Shown here piece after piece: positions 12,291-24,799 of a stretch of 64,000 bases of DNA. This stretch comes from Cornus controversa (Eukaryota > Streptophyta > Magnoliopsida > Cornales > Cornaceae), in NCBI GenBank assembly GCA_026545225.1, contig CM048848.1, positions 17,597,353 through 17,661,352 on the forward strand, written 5' to 3'. The notes beneath the pieces were generated by a model, which saw only the letters and a list, made by a program, of their open reading frames with translations, was not told the origin of the DNA and did no database searches. A program made the position numbers and the translations under genes. Position 1 is the stretch's first letter. Each line of letters opens with the position of its first letter.

Positions 12291-12382
12291 CAAAAAAAAA
12301 TAAAAGGCATGTCCATAGAGTAAGGCTAAGAACTCTGTCATCTCCTCAATTTCCTAATCGTGCAAAAATCTCTGAAACTGAA
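12291..12382 (-). pseudogene. LINE copy 1, piece 4 (downstream of RT)
   Basis: Minus-strand translation across 12382 into this piece gives HDxEIEEMTEFLALLY, which continues the segment between RT and zf-RVT that ends at 20803. Removing the LTR element 12383-20802 and one 5-bp duplication rejoins them. The piece breaks off near the C/A run at about 12290, so the LINE's true 3' end is missing. Confidence 0.55.
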
Positions 12383-13747
12383 TGATGTTGTTTTAAAAGT
12401 GTAAAATAACTCGTAAGTGTACGAATCTATTGAAATATAGATTGGTAAGAATGTGGTCGAACCCAAAGGAATGCTTTGAGACAAAAAACTAATACAAATT
12501 TAAATTAATTTAAAACTAATCTAGTTTAAACAAAAGATGGTTGATTTGAGATAAATTAACTAACATGCAAACAAAATAACACTATTGAAATCAAAGAGAT
12601 AAAATAACTAAGGTGTCGGATTCCAACACCATTAAATCCATGAAGCTTCTAATATTCATTTATTAATTTCCAAATTTAGAGTAGCAATCAAGAAATCAAT
12701 CTATTGCTTACTCAAGATTTAATAATAAAGTACTATGAAAAATATATCAAAAAGGTAGATTTTTCTTCGCTTTATTAGTATAAAATTCTAAGCATCTTAT
12801 GAATCCAATTTAATGTAAAACATAAAATTAAAGATTATCACTTTTAAGAAATACAAATCCAAGCTTAGATTAATTATAATACTTTCTAACTACCACATAT
12901 ACATGATATAGATGGTGAAAGAACTATAAAATAATTAATCACAAGAAGCGAAAATCATAAGCATTTAAATCATACACATCAGAATCAATTAATGAACAAA
13001 AGAACTTCACTTCATTAATGGAGGTTTCCTCCTCAACCCTAGTTGAGGAGTTTAGTTACACATGGTAGAAGAAGAAGATAACAAAATAATAAAAGACATA
13101 ATGAAATAAAATAAATAAAACCCGGATTGTCTCCGTCTTCTCTGCTCTGGTGTTCGCTTCTTTTTCTCCCCTCAAAACAGCCTCCAATTCTCCACTTTAT
13201 ACCCAAAGAGAATACATAAAGTCCTCTCGCAGCACTAAACAGGTGGATTTCCTACTGACGTTCGGCCCGAGATTTGACCCAGTAGAAGTTCGATTCATAA
13301 AATTTACGTGAAATACAAAATTTACGTGAAATACAAAAGTGTCCAGAATCGAATTTCGTTCAACATATATAGGAATTGAGTTGAATTGACACTCAGAAAT
13401 ATGAATTTTGGGCCACTTTACAAAATAGGATTAAAACTGGATTAAGCACAGAATTACGCTTCAGACCCGTAACCTCTTTAAGCGGTTATAATTCTCTTGG
13501 ACCACTTTCTTGGGTTATTTTGAGTTAAAATATGGAGTTGAATGGATCCACTTGATGTAAGCTTCATATAACCCTCTTCAATATCTTCTTTAAAAGCCCA
13601 AAAAATCATGTTTTTAACTGAAATAATTATTAAGGCCCTGAAAAGACAGAAAACACAAAAATAGAGTAAAATCACAAATAAACTATCGCTAAAAGAATAA
13701 AATATGCAAATTAAGAGACTAGAATGCATAACATTCAATGCCGATCA
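12383..13747 (-). repeat. 3' LTR of the gag-protease element
   Basis: The plus-strand text starts tgatgttgttttaaaagtg and ends caatgccgatca. It matches 19478-20802 along its length, but has extra sequence around 13125-13175 and lacks a segment present in the other copy near 20265-20300. Confidence 0.92.
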
Positions 13748-13762
13748 CACCCCCAAACTTAC
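13748..13762 (-). other. Polypurine tract
   Basis: Read on the minus strand, agtttgggggtg lies directly before the 3' LTR. This is the expected priming site for plus-strand DNA synthesis and is typical of the Athila/Tat group. Confidence 0.75.
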
Positions 13763-15990
13763 ATATTGCTAGTCCCTTAGCAAAAGAACAAAATAAAACT
13801 AGAACAAAGAAAACTAACTAAACACAAACTAAACTACCCAACTCCTCTTTCGTGGGAGAAACGATTGCATTTAGCATATGCAACAAGCCTTTAAACCCCT
13901 AGGTTCCTCCTATTGGACGAGTTATAGTCTCGTGAGGGTTTCCAGAAATGTTACCCACAAACATTCAAAATTCTTGTTTAAGAATTAATTCAAGAAGAAG
14001 ACTACAATATATAGTTACAAACTTGCATTCAAGAATAACTTCAAATTTTCAAATTCTATAATTCAAAGTAATGGTCCCCATGCATAATTCACATTAACAT
14101 ATCTCAAAGCAACTAACTCTAGCTCGCTCGTGAAAAGTGAACCAGCAATCATCTCATGTGGCATAACCTAGCTCCAAATATATTAAATCACATACCCCTT
14201 CAACTCACTAGCTCCCTTATTGAAATCATACTTCCAAACATGAATACATGACATTTTTCTCTCTTTTTTTATTGCTTTATTGGTTGTGTAATGTCTTGGT
14301 CTATTAAGCTTTCTGAAAGATTCATGTAGCAAGCTTACAGTCAGTGACTCCCAAACCAGATGGCTTTAGGGAACTAGGTGTTAAGACACCCGAAGAACCT
14401 AATAACTCGAATCAATCAGGCTATAAATCAAGACAACCAATGCTCATCTTTTCTCACCCTTTCATTTTTTACGCAAACACTCCGTGCTTCTAGAAGCATA
14501 GAGGCCCAGTTACTAAAAAAAAAGATCAAATTAATTTTCTATTCATCACATATTGTTTTTTTTTCCTTTTTTTTTTCATTGGAGTCATGTGAAACGCATC
14601 ATCGGTACTCATTCTCAAGGGATACCGATTAATATCAAGTATATGTAACCCAACAACTCAAAGCCAAAGTTTATACCCCATAAGATTATGCTAGTATGCC
14701 TATGTATGTGAGGAAACTAAAACCAATCAACCTAAACCATGTCAATGCAAACAATAATTAAAACCACTAATTTAAACCACGGTTTCTCAAAATTTAAAAC
14801 ATACCAAAGAATTGCAAGTTAAGCACCTACATAAAGTATAAATCCCTTGAATAATGTAAAAACATGTTATCTAAAAACAAAACAAAATAAAATAAAAATA
14901 AACTATGAAAATAATGTAACCAAAAAGTCCTAAAAATAAGAAAATGTTCATAAAAATCTCCCCCTATTGAAATACAGCATATAAAAAGGCATCACCTCAC
15001 CTCCAAACTTTAACTATACATTGTCCTCGATGTACACCCAATCGAAGCATAGATAAGCGTTAGAACGATATTACCAGAAAACGGGAGTAGTGGCAAGAAA
15101 ATAGAGAAAACCAGTAGCATAAAGGTAATGAGGCTACAACCTGTCAAAATAACGACTCTACTCCAACAACCAAGTGAAATAACATGGGTGAAAATAAATA
15201 TGAAACAGAAAGTAAAAATAAAAATATATTTCTTTTTTTTTTAAAACCTAATCTTTAGGCGAAAACAACGGGTATTACTCTTCTCCTCATTCTCTGAACT
15301 GGTGGGTCCCAATTTTTCAAGGTGTATATGTGATAAAATATTAATTATCCAGACACCCTAACGTATAGAGTATAAAGGTGTAGCCTTTCTTTATTAAAGT
15401 CATATAGGGTTGAAGCAATCTCGACAGTATTGGGTATCGAAACCAAACTTTAATAAACGAAAATCATCAACTTTATCAATCATATCACAACTTGTAGAAT
15501 TGGTACTACATACATAGTCAAAGAATGTGTGGCTATACTGGACCATTATGAATTTTTTTTCTTTTTTTTTCTTGTTAAAAAAAATTTTTAAATTAAATAT
15601 ACAAACTAAAAGAAGAAAATGATTGACACAAACTAAAAATAAAAAGACGCAAGAGTTATAAATCCTAAAACTAATAATGTACAATGATGATGAAATGAAC
15701 TATAACTCAACCGATACCTTGGCTTTCCATCTTGGCTTTTCACTTTTTGGTGTCTATAAAATTGACTGAATTTAATGAAACATTTACATCCAATAAAGCA
15801 TTCATATATTTACAAGCACTATCAATATCAAAATCACAGCCAAAATTAGTTAGGCTTACATCTAAAGGGTCCTTATAACTAGCATGAGGCTTGCATCTAA
15901 AGGGTCCTTATAACTAGCATGAATAAAAGTATCCTGATCTAGACTCTCTATTAAATTTAACTCACAATTATCCTCAGAGTCTAGTGATTG
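13763..15990 (-). other. Non-coding part of the gag-protease element
   Basis: This stretch lies between the protease and the 3' LTR, where an autonomous relative would carry RT, RNase H and integrase or an env-like frame. No RT (xADD), integrase or other domain is visible in any frame. The frame at 15400-15684 is low-complexity. A 35-bp direct duplication lies at 15853-15922. Confidence 0.65.
15853..15922. repeat. 35-bp tandem duplication
   Basis: Two adjacent 35-bp copies (15853-15887 and 15888-15922), beginning ggcttacatctaaagg and ggcttgcatctaaagg, differ at a single base. Confidence 0.9.
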
Positions 15991-16341
15991 TCAGTTTACG
16001 TTAAAAACATTAAGCTCAATCGACATGTTTCCAAAAGAGAGTTTCACAACACCATTCCTACAGTTGATTAGAGCATTTGAAATGGCTAGGAATGGACGAC
16101 CTAAGATGACAGGAATCTGGCTAGTAGGATTAGCTACAGGTTGAGTATCTAAGACAATAAAGTCTACAGAAAAAAAGAATTTATCAACTTGAATAAGCAC
16201 ATCCTCAATAGCACCACAAGGTATCTTAACTAAGCGATCTGCTAATTGGAGTACCACCTTCGTATGTTTCAACTCACCAAGACCAAGTTGCTCGTAAACA
16301 GAGTAAGGCAATAAGTTGACACTCGCACCCAAGTTAAGCAA
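15991..16341 (-). pseudogene. Retroviral-type aspartic protease, decayed
   Basis: This would process Gag in the virus-like particle. The translated segment holds LNLGASVNLLPYSVYEQLG, later QLADRLVKIPCG, VDFIVLD and PVILGRPFLA, the usual order in plant Ty3/gypsy proteases. The family motif is D-L-G-A-S; here the catalytic aspartate is read as asparagine (codon aac), a G-to-A change that should abolish activity. A TAA stop separates it from gag in the same frame (16342-16344). No RT follows. The next part of a normal polyprotein is absent, so the segment ends near its natural boundary. Confidence 0.85.
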
Positions 16342-16344
16342 AGC

Positions 16345-18275
16345 TTATTCAATTTTTTGATCACCTATGGTACATGAAATCGTAGGACATCCAGGATCCT
16401 TAAATTTAGGTGGAGTACGATGTTGGATGATTGAGCTAACATGCTCAGTGAGGAAGGCTTTCTTGTGCACATTAGAGCCACATCTGACCGTACACAAGTC
16501 TTTCAAAAATTTTGCATAATAGGGGACTTGTTGAATTGCATCAAGAAATGAAATATTAATTTTGACTTGTTTAAACACTTCCATAACCTCATTATAGTGA
16601 TTCCCCTTCTTAGGCTTTTGAAGTCTTTGAGGATATGGTGCAGTAGGAACAAAGTTCCTAACTGGTGGACTTATTGGAGATGGTGGGTCAAGACTAGTGA
16701 CTAGAATTTTTGACTCAACTACAGATGTAGTTTTATCCTCCCTTCCTAAACCACGAACATGGTCCTTTTCAATTTTCTCATTATGTATAGGCATTTGGAC
16801 TCCATTATTAACTTGTCTACCTAGCCTTAGGGTTTTGATAGACTGAACCTGCTTATATGAACTAGAAGTGGACTGGTCACTAATATGAAACTGGCACTTT
16901 GGGTTAGAGACAGGTTGACTAGGAAACTTTTCTTTCTCCCTCTCTCCTACAACAGTGGCTAATTGAACTATTTGAGTTTCTAACTTAGAAATCGACTGAC
17001 TAGTCTGTTGCATGAACTGTTGGAGAGTATCCTCCAAATTTGGTCTCTGTTGAGGTGGGGGAACATACGAAGGGGCATTTTGGAACATGGAAGAATATGA
17101 AAATTATAGTTACCCTTAGGGTTGCATAGGTTGCACCCTTTGGTTGTTCCAATTTTGGTCTTGCCTCCAAGAAAAATTAGAGTGGTTACTCCAATTAGGA
17201 TTGTATGTGTCAGAATAGGGGCTATCAAATGGTTTCTTAAATAAATTGAGTCCATTGGCTTGTTCGGCTATACATTTATGAAAAGATGCAATAGATGGAC
17301 AAGTTTTAGCTGTATGAGAAAAACTCTCACATAATTGACACACCTCACTAACTGTATGAACAAAAGAATTACTTCCTTTACTCATCTCTATAGCCTCGAC
17401 TTTCTTAGTTAGAATAGCTATCCTCGCACTCAAATCAGTCTCCTCTTGGACCTCGTAAATTCCTCCCTTTTTTGGGTTCTAAGAGTATTGATAGAGAACT
17501 CCTTTCAACCCTCCCTGAGTACTCCCATTGTTGAGAGTTTTCTGACAACGCATCAAGAAATTTTCATGCTTCATCCTCATTCTTAGACATAAATTCTATC
17601 CCACCTCGTGACTCAATTAGTTGACGATTATAGGGTGACAACCCCTCGTAAAAGAATTGAACTAATTGCCACTTGGCAAAACCATGATCGGGACACTTAA
17701 GAAGGAGATCATTAAATTTTTTCCAACACATGTAAAACTGCTCACCCTCTTTTTGAGTAAATTGCATGATATTTCAGCGAAGGGCATTAGTTTTGTGCAT
17801 GGGAAAGAACTTGGTAAGGAATTTGGTGCATAACCCATCCATGAATTGACGGACGCAGGTTCTAGTGAGTATAACCAAGATTTTGCTTTCTCTTTCAAAG
17901 AGAATAGAAATGACCGCAATTTAGTTGACTTTCAGAGATATTTTAAAATTTTAGTGTGGAACAAATCTCTAGAAATTCCTTGACATGGAGGTATGGGTCA
18001 TCAGAGCTAAAACCTCAAAAAGTGGGCAGTAAATTAATTACCACCGCCCGTATCTCAAAATGTCCATGTTGGGTAGTAGGTAACACAATGCAAGATGGGT
18101 TTGTAATCTGCACAGGGGTGTAGTAGTCCTTAAGGAATTTAGTTTCAACATGATCTGCCATCTTCAGCAAAGAAGGATCTCTAACACTATAATTTTTCAC
18201 ACCCTTTTAAAAGGTTCTCTCAATCTCAAGATCTAATGGAAGCAACTCTGGATTTAGAGATCGACGACCTAACAT
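16345..18275 (-). pseudogene. gag polyprotein, frameshifted
   Basis: Gag would form the retrotransposon particle. The best start is the ATG at 18275 (MLGRRSLNPELLPLDLEIE), followed after one stop by the DPSLLKMADH region. The capsid-like part includes KEGEQFYMCWKKFNDLLLKC and FFYEGLSPYNRQLIESRGG, matching the retrotransposon-gag domain of the Athila/Tat group. A CCHC knuckle, CQLCESFSHTAKTC, lies at about 17300-17345. The C-terminal part (16345-17088) is proline-rich and ends before the protease. At least three frame changes and several stops break the frame. Family assignment rests on these motifs and the tRNA-Asp primer site. Confidence 0.85.
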
Positions 18276-19453
18276 ACGCTAGAAAAACTTAATGAAATGG
18301 ATCACTAAGAACAATGTAATGTAAGATGACCTAATGCAAAAGAAAGAGAAAAAAATAATGGACTCCTAAAATTACTCACAAAAACACCAACCAAATAAAC
18401 AAGCAAATTTTTTTTTTTTTGAAATTTAATTCAAAGTTAGAGATTTCTATTTTTTTTTCCTAAAGAACTATTTGGATCACTTCCAAAATAATTCTTACAT
18501 AATTAGACAGCTTCTACTCCCTATCGGAGAAACTAGAGGATTACCAGTTAAGCCCCACCAATAATACAACCAGGAAAGTTTCTAATATAGATTGGAGGGG
18601 TCACAAACTGTCCCACTTAAAACCCAATCTCCTCAGAACTTTCCTAGACATTGTGAAGTTGGAAGATGCTCACTGGAGTAACCAAAAGTTAACTTTGTCC
18701 AAGAGGGTTCTACAAACTATGTGAATTCCTATGGCCAACTTGATTTTAAATTTAAACTAAATTTGGCTTGGGATAGACAAATGCAATAGAATTTTTAACC
18801 TAGGTGGGCAAGGAATTGGTGATGAAATCCAATCCTTATCTTGTTGGGGTTCGTGACCTTATTAGAATTTTAATGCAAAAATACTAAATTAAAATGCACA
18901 AACAAAACACACCATAAAAATAAAAATAAAATAAAAAGTGAATGAGTGTGTGGTCTTTCTTCTTTTTTTTTAAACTAGAGAGAAAAAAAAATAAAACAAA
19001 GAAAATAAAATAAGATATAAAATAAACCTAAAGAAAGTGTGACCCTAGGGTTATTTCTAAGTTATTCTATCCTAGAGTTCTCATGCAAAAGTTATCGACC
19101 TAAAACAAAAATCTATGTTTTCCTAATCTAAGACAAGAAAAATATAAATAAACGAAAAAAATGTACTTACTTGGATTCCAAAGTAGTGCCCAAGAAAATG
19201 CGAAAAAGACAATTTTCAACAATACCACCTATAGAATTCAAGAAGTATCAGGTAAATCATTAATAATAAAATAAAACTAAAACTAAACTAAAAGAAATAA
19301 AAATAAAATTAATAAAACTAAAACTAAAACTAAACTATAATAGTAAAGAATTTTTTTTTTTATAATAATAAAAAAAGAAAAGAAAAAAAAACTAAATTAT
19401 AACTAGTAGAAGAATTATATCAATCGAAATTTGATTAGTTTCTTATTTGCGAT
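18276..19453 (-). other. Untranslated leader of the gag-protease element
   Basis: About 1.2 kb lies between the primer site and gag. It is A-rich with homopolymer runs and no coding sequence. Packaging signals would be expected here but cannot be identified by eye. Confidence 0.6.
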
Positions 19454-19471
19454 TCCCTAGCAACGATGCCA
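19454..19471 (-). other. Primer-binding site, tRNA-Asp type
   Basis: On the minus strand TGGCATCGTTGCTAGGGA lies 6 nt after the 5' LTR. The plant tRNA-Asp complement is TGGCGCCGTTGCCGGGGA. The four differences are all C-to-T or G-to-A transitions, three of them at CpG positions, as expected for decay of methylated DNA. Confidence 0.85.
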
Positions 19472-19477
19472 AAAACT

Positions 19478-20802
19478 TGATGTTGTTTTAAAAGTGTAAA
19501 ATAACTCGCAAGTGTACGAATCTATTGAAATATAGATCAGCAAGAACGAGATCGAACCCAAGCGAATGCTTGAGACGAAAAACTAATACAAATTTAAATT
19601 AATTTAAAACTAATCTAGTTTAAACAAAAGATGGTTGATTTGAAATAAATTAACTAACATGCAAACAAAATAACACTATTGAAATCAAAGAGATAAAATA
19701 ACTAAGGTGTCGGATTCCACCACCATTAAATCCATGAAACTTCTAATATTCATTTATTAATTCCCAAATTTAGAGTAGCAATCAAGAAATCAATCTATTG
19801 CTTACTTAAGATTTAACAATAAAGTACTATGAAAAATATATCAAAAAGGTAGATTTTTCTTCGCTTTATTAGTATAAAATTCTAAGCATCTTATGAATCC
19901 AATTTAATGTAAAACATAAAATTAAAGATTATCACTTTTAAGAAATACAAATCCAAGCTTAGATTAATTATAATACTTTCTAACTACCACATATACATGA
20001 TATAGATGGTGAAAGAACTATAAAATAATTAATCACAAGAAGCGAAAATCATAAGCATTTAAATCATACACATCAGAATCAATTAATGAACAAAAAGAAC
20101 TTCACTTAATTAATGGACTCCTCAACCCTAGTTGAGGAGTTTAGTTACACATGGTAGAAGAAGAAGATAACAAAATAATAAAAGACATAATGAAATAAAA
20201 TAAATAAAACCCGACTTCTTTTCTCCCCTCAAAACAGCCTCCAATTCCCCAAGAGAATACATAAAGTCCTAATCCAATTAGGAGATAATTAAGGTTTTTC
20301 CGTAGCACTAAACAAGTAGATTTCCTACTGACGTTCGGCCCACGTTTTGACCTAATAGAAGTTCGATTCATGAAATTTACGTGAAATATAAAAGTGTCCA
20401 TAATCTAATTTCGTTCAATTTACATGAGAATTAAGTCGAATTGATGCTCAAAAATATGACTTTTGGGCCACTTTACAAAACAGGATTAAAACTGGATTAA
20501 GCGCAGAATTGGGCTTCAGGACCGTAACCTCCTTAAGCAGTTATAATTCTCTTGGACCACTTCCTTGGGTTATTTTGAGTTAAAATATGGAGTTGAATGG
20601 ATCCACTTAATGTAGGCTTCACATAACCCGCTTGAATGTCTTCTTTAAAAGCCCAAAAAATCATGGTTTTAACTGAAATAATCATTCAGGCCCTAAAAAG
20701 ACAGAAAACACAAAAATAGAATAAAATCACAAATAAACTATCGTTAAGAGAATAAAATATGCAAATTAAGAGGCTAGAATGTATAACATTCAATGTCGAT
20801 CA
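19478..20802 (-). repeat. 5' LTR of the gag-protease element
   Basis: The plus-strand text starts tgatgttgttttaaaagtg and ends caatgtcgatca. In sense it begins TGATCGACATTG and ends ACAACATCA. The partner LTR is at 12383-13747. Confidence 0.92.
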
Positions 20803-22035
20803 CTAAACATCTCAAACCAGTCGTCTGCCATCATGGTGATAGCACTGGGCGACCATTACCTGTCTATCTATCATAATTCTAATAAGTCTTGAGTAGATAC
20901 TCTCAAACGATCTCTCGCCACACCAATAGTAATTCTAGAATCTTACAAACTGTCCATCCCTTACCTTAAAATAAATGTGCTTGGAGAACTCATTCTAGCC
21001 ATTCACAATGTACCTCTATACCCTAACCCCAACTGGTGACCTCAACATCAACAAGCATCATCCCTCTCTATCCTCTCCGTATTTAAGACATAGAACTCGC
21101 CTCCAAATCTTGTCTCTCTCCATCCCAAACCACCAAAGCCACTTACCCAATAAAACTTTATTGAAAAAGGTTTAATTTTCACACCCCTAGCCCTCTCCTC
21201 TGAATGGATCAATTAATCTACTCCTATCTTACCAGATGATATTTAGTCTCCTCACCCATACCACCCCATAGAAATTTCTCACGTAATCGCTCTGGCCTCC
21301 TCAGCACAGAAGCTGATAATAAAAATAAAGACATTAAGTAGGTAGGAAAGCTCGAAAATGTGCTCTTCATCAAAGTTAATCTACCCCCTTTCGATAAATA
21401 TTGTTTCTTCTACCAGTTAACCGCATCTCAAATCATTGCACAACAGGATCCCAAGAAGAGGATCTCCGCACCTTAATGTCTAGTGGAAGTCCTAAATAAG
21501 TCAAGGAAAAAGAGCCCACTCTATATCCCAAGATATTTGCCAAATGGTCAATCTCCTCCACCTCCCCTATAGGAGCAATCTCATTTTTTTCCAAAGTTCA
21601 CCTTCAGACCCGAGACTTCCTGGAGACAAAGCAATGTCCCTCTTAGGTACCTCAACTGCCTCATCTCTGCATCATAAAACACAATAATGCCGTTTGCAAA
21701 AAGAAATTGAGAAACCTCCATTTGATAAGCTGGATTCCTCCCCATATGGAAACCTCTGTAGTAGCCCACCTTATAAGCTCTCTTCATCAGTCTACTGAAA
21801 GCCTCCATCACAATCATGAAGGGGAAGGGGCTAATTGATCCCCCTGTCTTAACCCTCTCGAGTTGCCAAAGAAACCAGAAGGAACGACATTAATTGGCAT
21901 TAAGAATCTCACTGTGGAGATACAAAATTTAATCTAACCCCTCTATCTCTCCCCAAACCCCATCCTCTCGAGAAGATAAGTCAAGAAGTCCCAGCTCACG
22001 TGGTCATACATTTTCTCCACATCAAGCTTACAAAC
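20803..22035 (-). pseudogene. LINE copy 1, piece 3 (RT palm to downstream)
   Basis: Minus-strand translation gives, in order, RT motif A ([16 protein letters not shown], completed across the insertion at 22036-27921), motif B ([14 protein letters not shown]) and the motif C region (EVSQFLFANGIIVF). Motif C should read FADD; here it reads FANG, so both catalytic aspartates are lost. Downstream, FSKHIYFKVRDGQFVRF matches the segment before zf-RVT in copy 2. Several stops and frame changes are present. The piece is bounded on the left by the LTR element 12383-20802 and on the right by the hAT composite. Confidence 0.8.
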
Positions 22036-22542
22036 TAGGGGTGCACAAAAAATCCGTCAATCCATGAATCCAATCTAGTCCGATCCGATCGGATTGGATT
22101 AGATTGGACGACTAACAAATCGATTGCAGATTTAGAAAATAAAAATCTGTAGACCACAAATCGGATTACGGATTGAGGGTTCAAAAATTCGATCTGATTC
22201 ATGAATTCGATCCATAGCAATCCGTTAGTATTTATAATATTTATTATATATATATAGATATATATATATATATATAATAATATAATATAATTTTTAATTA
22301 TAATATTATAATATCTTATATCTTTTAGGCTAAATTTTTTTTATTAGGCCCTAGTTAAAAAAATAATTATATTGAGTTATTTCAATTAAGTCCAATCCAT
22401 CAATCCAATTCGATCTAATCCGTTATTTCACGAATCAGATCAGATCAAATTGAGTCTTTCTCGCGAATCGGATCGAATTACATATTCACCAATCCGTAGA
22501 CCGCAGACTAATCCGATCCAATCTGATCCATGATCACCCGTA
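22036..22542 (+). mobile_element. hAT-type MITE, left copy
   Basis: The 507-bp element starts taggggtgcacaaaaaatcc and ends gatcacccgta. Its subterminal parts are full of gatccgatcc-like words and the middle is AT-rich. The left flank is ttacaaac and the right flank gccacgat, which do not match each other. The copy at 27471-27921 has the same orientation and the same two flanks in exchanged order. Confidence 0.88.
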
Positions 22543-22787
22543 GCCACGATTGACAACTATTGCCATGCATTGTTATTTGAGGAAACGCTTCCAAAAGTTA
22601 GGGTCTTTTTCTTTGGGTATGCATGTTGATTCTACTAGCATATATCATATGCTAGTTGCCATATATATATAAGTTATCAATTTATATAGGGAAGCGATAT
22701 TGCATTCCCTTTTTCTACTTTGCACTCTTATTTTTAAAAAAATAATATTTATAACCTTAACTTCACAAGTGAATATTTTTTTTCAAA

Positions 22788-23825
22788 TTAAACAACTACC
22801 CTTTCTAATATCAATTGTTTGAATTTTTGTTCACTTGTTCTATTCAACTCCACAAACGATCCCGACATAGATTCTTTAATGCGTTCACAATAATATGGGA
22901 CCATTACGTAACCATCCTCAATGAACTGTTTTGTAATCTCCTTTTTCCTCCATATTTGCATGTAATTCAATTGAATGTTGAATGTCTTCATCAAATCATT
23001 ACCCCTATCTCTTATTTGATACTACGGTGATTCTACAAACTTTTTCACCATTAGTTTACCTAAATGCTTTGGACGTATGTTTAACTTCATACTAGCTATG
23101 TCTTGTGCATTATGTGAATGCACGTTTTTGAAATGTTTCACCCTTACTACATGACAGTTCCCATCACAAACGGCCGTTACTTTTTATGGACATCCTTCAA
23201 TTGCACATACTATCCTATAGTGACTAAAGTGTAGTCACTTATCTCCAAAGTAGTTCCTCAAAGCAAACTCATTCACAAAAATTTTGAAAGCCTCTAGGCT
23301 TTCAAACAATTAACTTGACCTTTCAAGTTTTTCAATTTCCACAGTAGAAATGGAGCTCACGCGGTGATCCTCTTCAAAATTTTGCGAAGAAGCCCCCTCA
23401 CCAAATAGGTGTGTATTGTTGTTCATGTAGTTACGCAAATGCTAGAATGAATCAGTTGAGGCCCTATGATTTAATTTAATAATCTTCAATATTTAAAATA
23501 GAGAATACCACAAACATTACATTACTAATGTCTCATAAATATTTGTATAAATATTGTACATGGAACTAATAGGTTGAGATGGTAAGACCGCCTCCAAAAT
23601 GATAGATGCATCGGTCACATAAATGTTAGTTGTATCGCCATTGAGTCTAAACATTGTCTTGAAAATACCTTCGTTATACAGATGCACTAGATCAATTTTT
23701 TTAAAGCATACTGGTATGTTGTAACTGTTTGCCATCCAAATCAATTGCATGTAATCATAATAAGTGTCGTTGTGGAGCCACCGCGATAGGTAATTTTGTG
23801 ACACATGGTATGATTTCACCACCAA
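22788..23825 (-). pseudogene. MULE transposase remnant
   Basis: Minus-strand translation shows FKIFVNEFALRNYFGDK, RIVCAIEGCP, VTAVCDGNCHVVRVKHFKN, then MQIWRKKEI and YYCERIKESMSGSFVEL. This is the usual order of the N-terminal DNA-binding part and the start of the transposase domain in plant MuDR-like proteins. The catalytic DDE part that should follow (toward 22550) is absent. Stops break the frame. The segment 23517-23825 may be the upstream part of the same protein, with less certainty. It lies inside the hAT composite and was carried along with it. Confidence 0.65.
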
Positions 23826-23899
23826 AGTGGCATATGCAAACTAACTCCTTCACTAAATGATCCAACATTCTTACAGTGCTATAATAAATGTAAATGTTA

Positions 23900-24481
23900 T
23901 GTTGGCTTAAATTCCTATTGTGATTAGGTTTTTATTATAGAGTTGTATCTTATTAGATAATTTCTCAGTAGGCAAGTCTTGGTCTCAAGGAAGGAAAGTA
24001 TTTGTTAGGCAAGTCTTGGACTCTAAGGAATTGTAATCCTTGTCCACTAAGGAATTGAATTTTGGGCTCTATAAATAGTTACATATGTTATAGGTTGAGA
24101 TAAGTGAAAACAAAAAAGGCAATACTCTCATTGTATTTGAGAAGTTACTTTCATTATTTTGAGAGGGCAACTCTTGCGTAGAGGTAATACTCTCATTGTT
24201 ATTGAGAGGACACTTAGAGAGATAATTCTTGTTTAGAATTTGCAATTCCCTTTTGAGTTAGATTTAGTGTACAAGGTTAAATGGGAGCGTACTCTTGATA
24301 CAATTCTTCAACTTGTATTGTTACAATCTATATAGTGAAATCATATTCTTCGTGGACGTAGGCTTGTTTAAACGAACCACGTATATTTCGTAGTGTGTTC
24401 TTGTAAATTTCTTCGTGCTTGTTTACTTATCATCACATTGTAATATTTGGTGATTTGTGATTGGGGGCTTGTTTCTTAACA
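23900..24481 (+). repeat. Ty1/copia-type LTR (5' LTR of a truncated element)
   Basis: About 582 bp start tgttggcttaaattcc and end gtttcttaaca. It contains ctctataaatag (near 24067-24078), a TATA box. A primer site for tRNA-iMet follows three bases later. Only the first codons of a gag-like frame (near 24590-24630, MAGNIVTQYKV) survive before the sequence changes to unrelated DNA, so the rest of the element is missing. Confidence 0.75.
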
Positions 24482-24484
24482 AAC

Positions 24485-24496
24485 TGGTATTAGAGC
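24485..24496 (+). other. Primer-binding site, tRNA-iMet type
   Basis: TGGTATTAGAGC matches the canonical TGGTATCAGAGC except for one C-to-T transition, and follows the LTR end by 3 bp. Confidence 0.85.
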
Positions 24497-24799
24497 TTTG
24501 AGGTACACACAAAATGTTTGATAAAAATCTTGTCTAGATTTTTCTTTATAACATGGGAGTTGTTCGTCTTGAGTACTTATGATAATCATGGCTGGTAATA
24601 TTGTCACACAATACAAGGTGGATAGAGTAAGGGAGGGTGAAGGACATCCTAGTTCAACAAGGCTTAGCGCAGGAGTTGAATGGATTATCCATTGTGGAGT
24701 TGAAATAGCCATGTCTATGTAATTGGTTCTTGCAATGGTTTGATTTGTCATGTTGTTGATCGATTCAACGTCATGCCAAAACCAACCAGTACTCCTCTC

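Larger units (their letters stand above)
12383..20802 (-). mobile_element. Non-autonomous LTR retrotransposon with gag and protease only (Athila/Tat-like)
   Basis: Two LTRs (12383-13747 and 19478-20802), both TG...CA, flank an internal region of about 5.7 kb on the minus strand. It has a primer site for tRNA-Asp and a purine tract next to the 3' LTR. Flanking 5-bp duplications are ctgaa (12378-12382) and ctaaa (20803-20807), with one transition. The internal region holds gag and an aspartic protease in several frames. The 2.2 kb after the protease has no RT, RNase H or integrase, so movement would have needed a helper. The LTRs differ by indels and substitutions, indicating an old insertion. 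It interrupts LINE copy 1. Confidence 0.9.
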
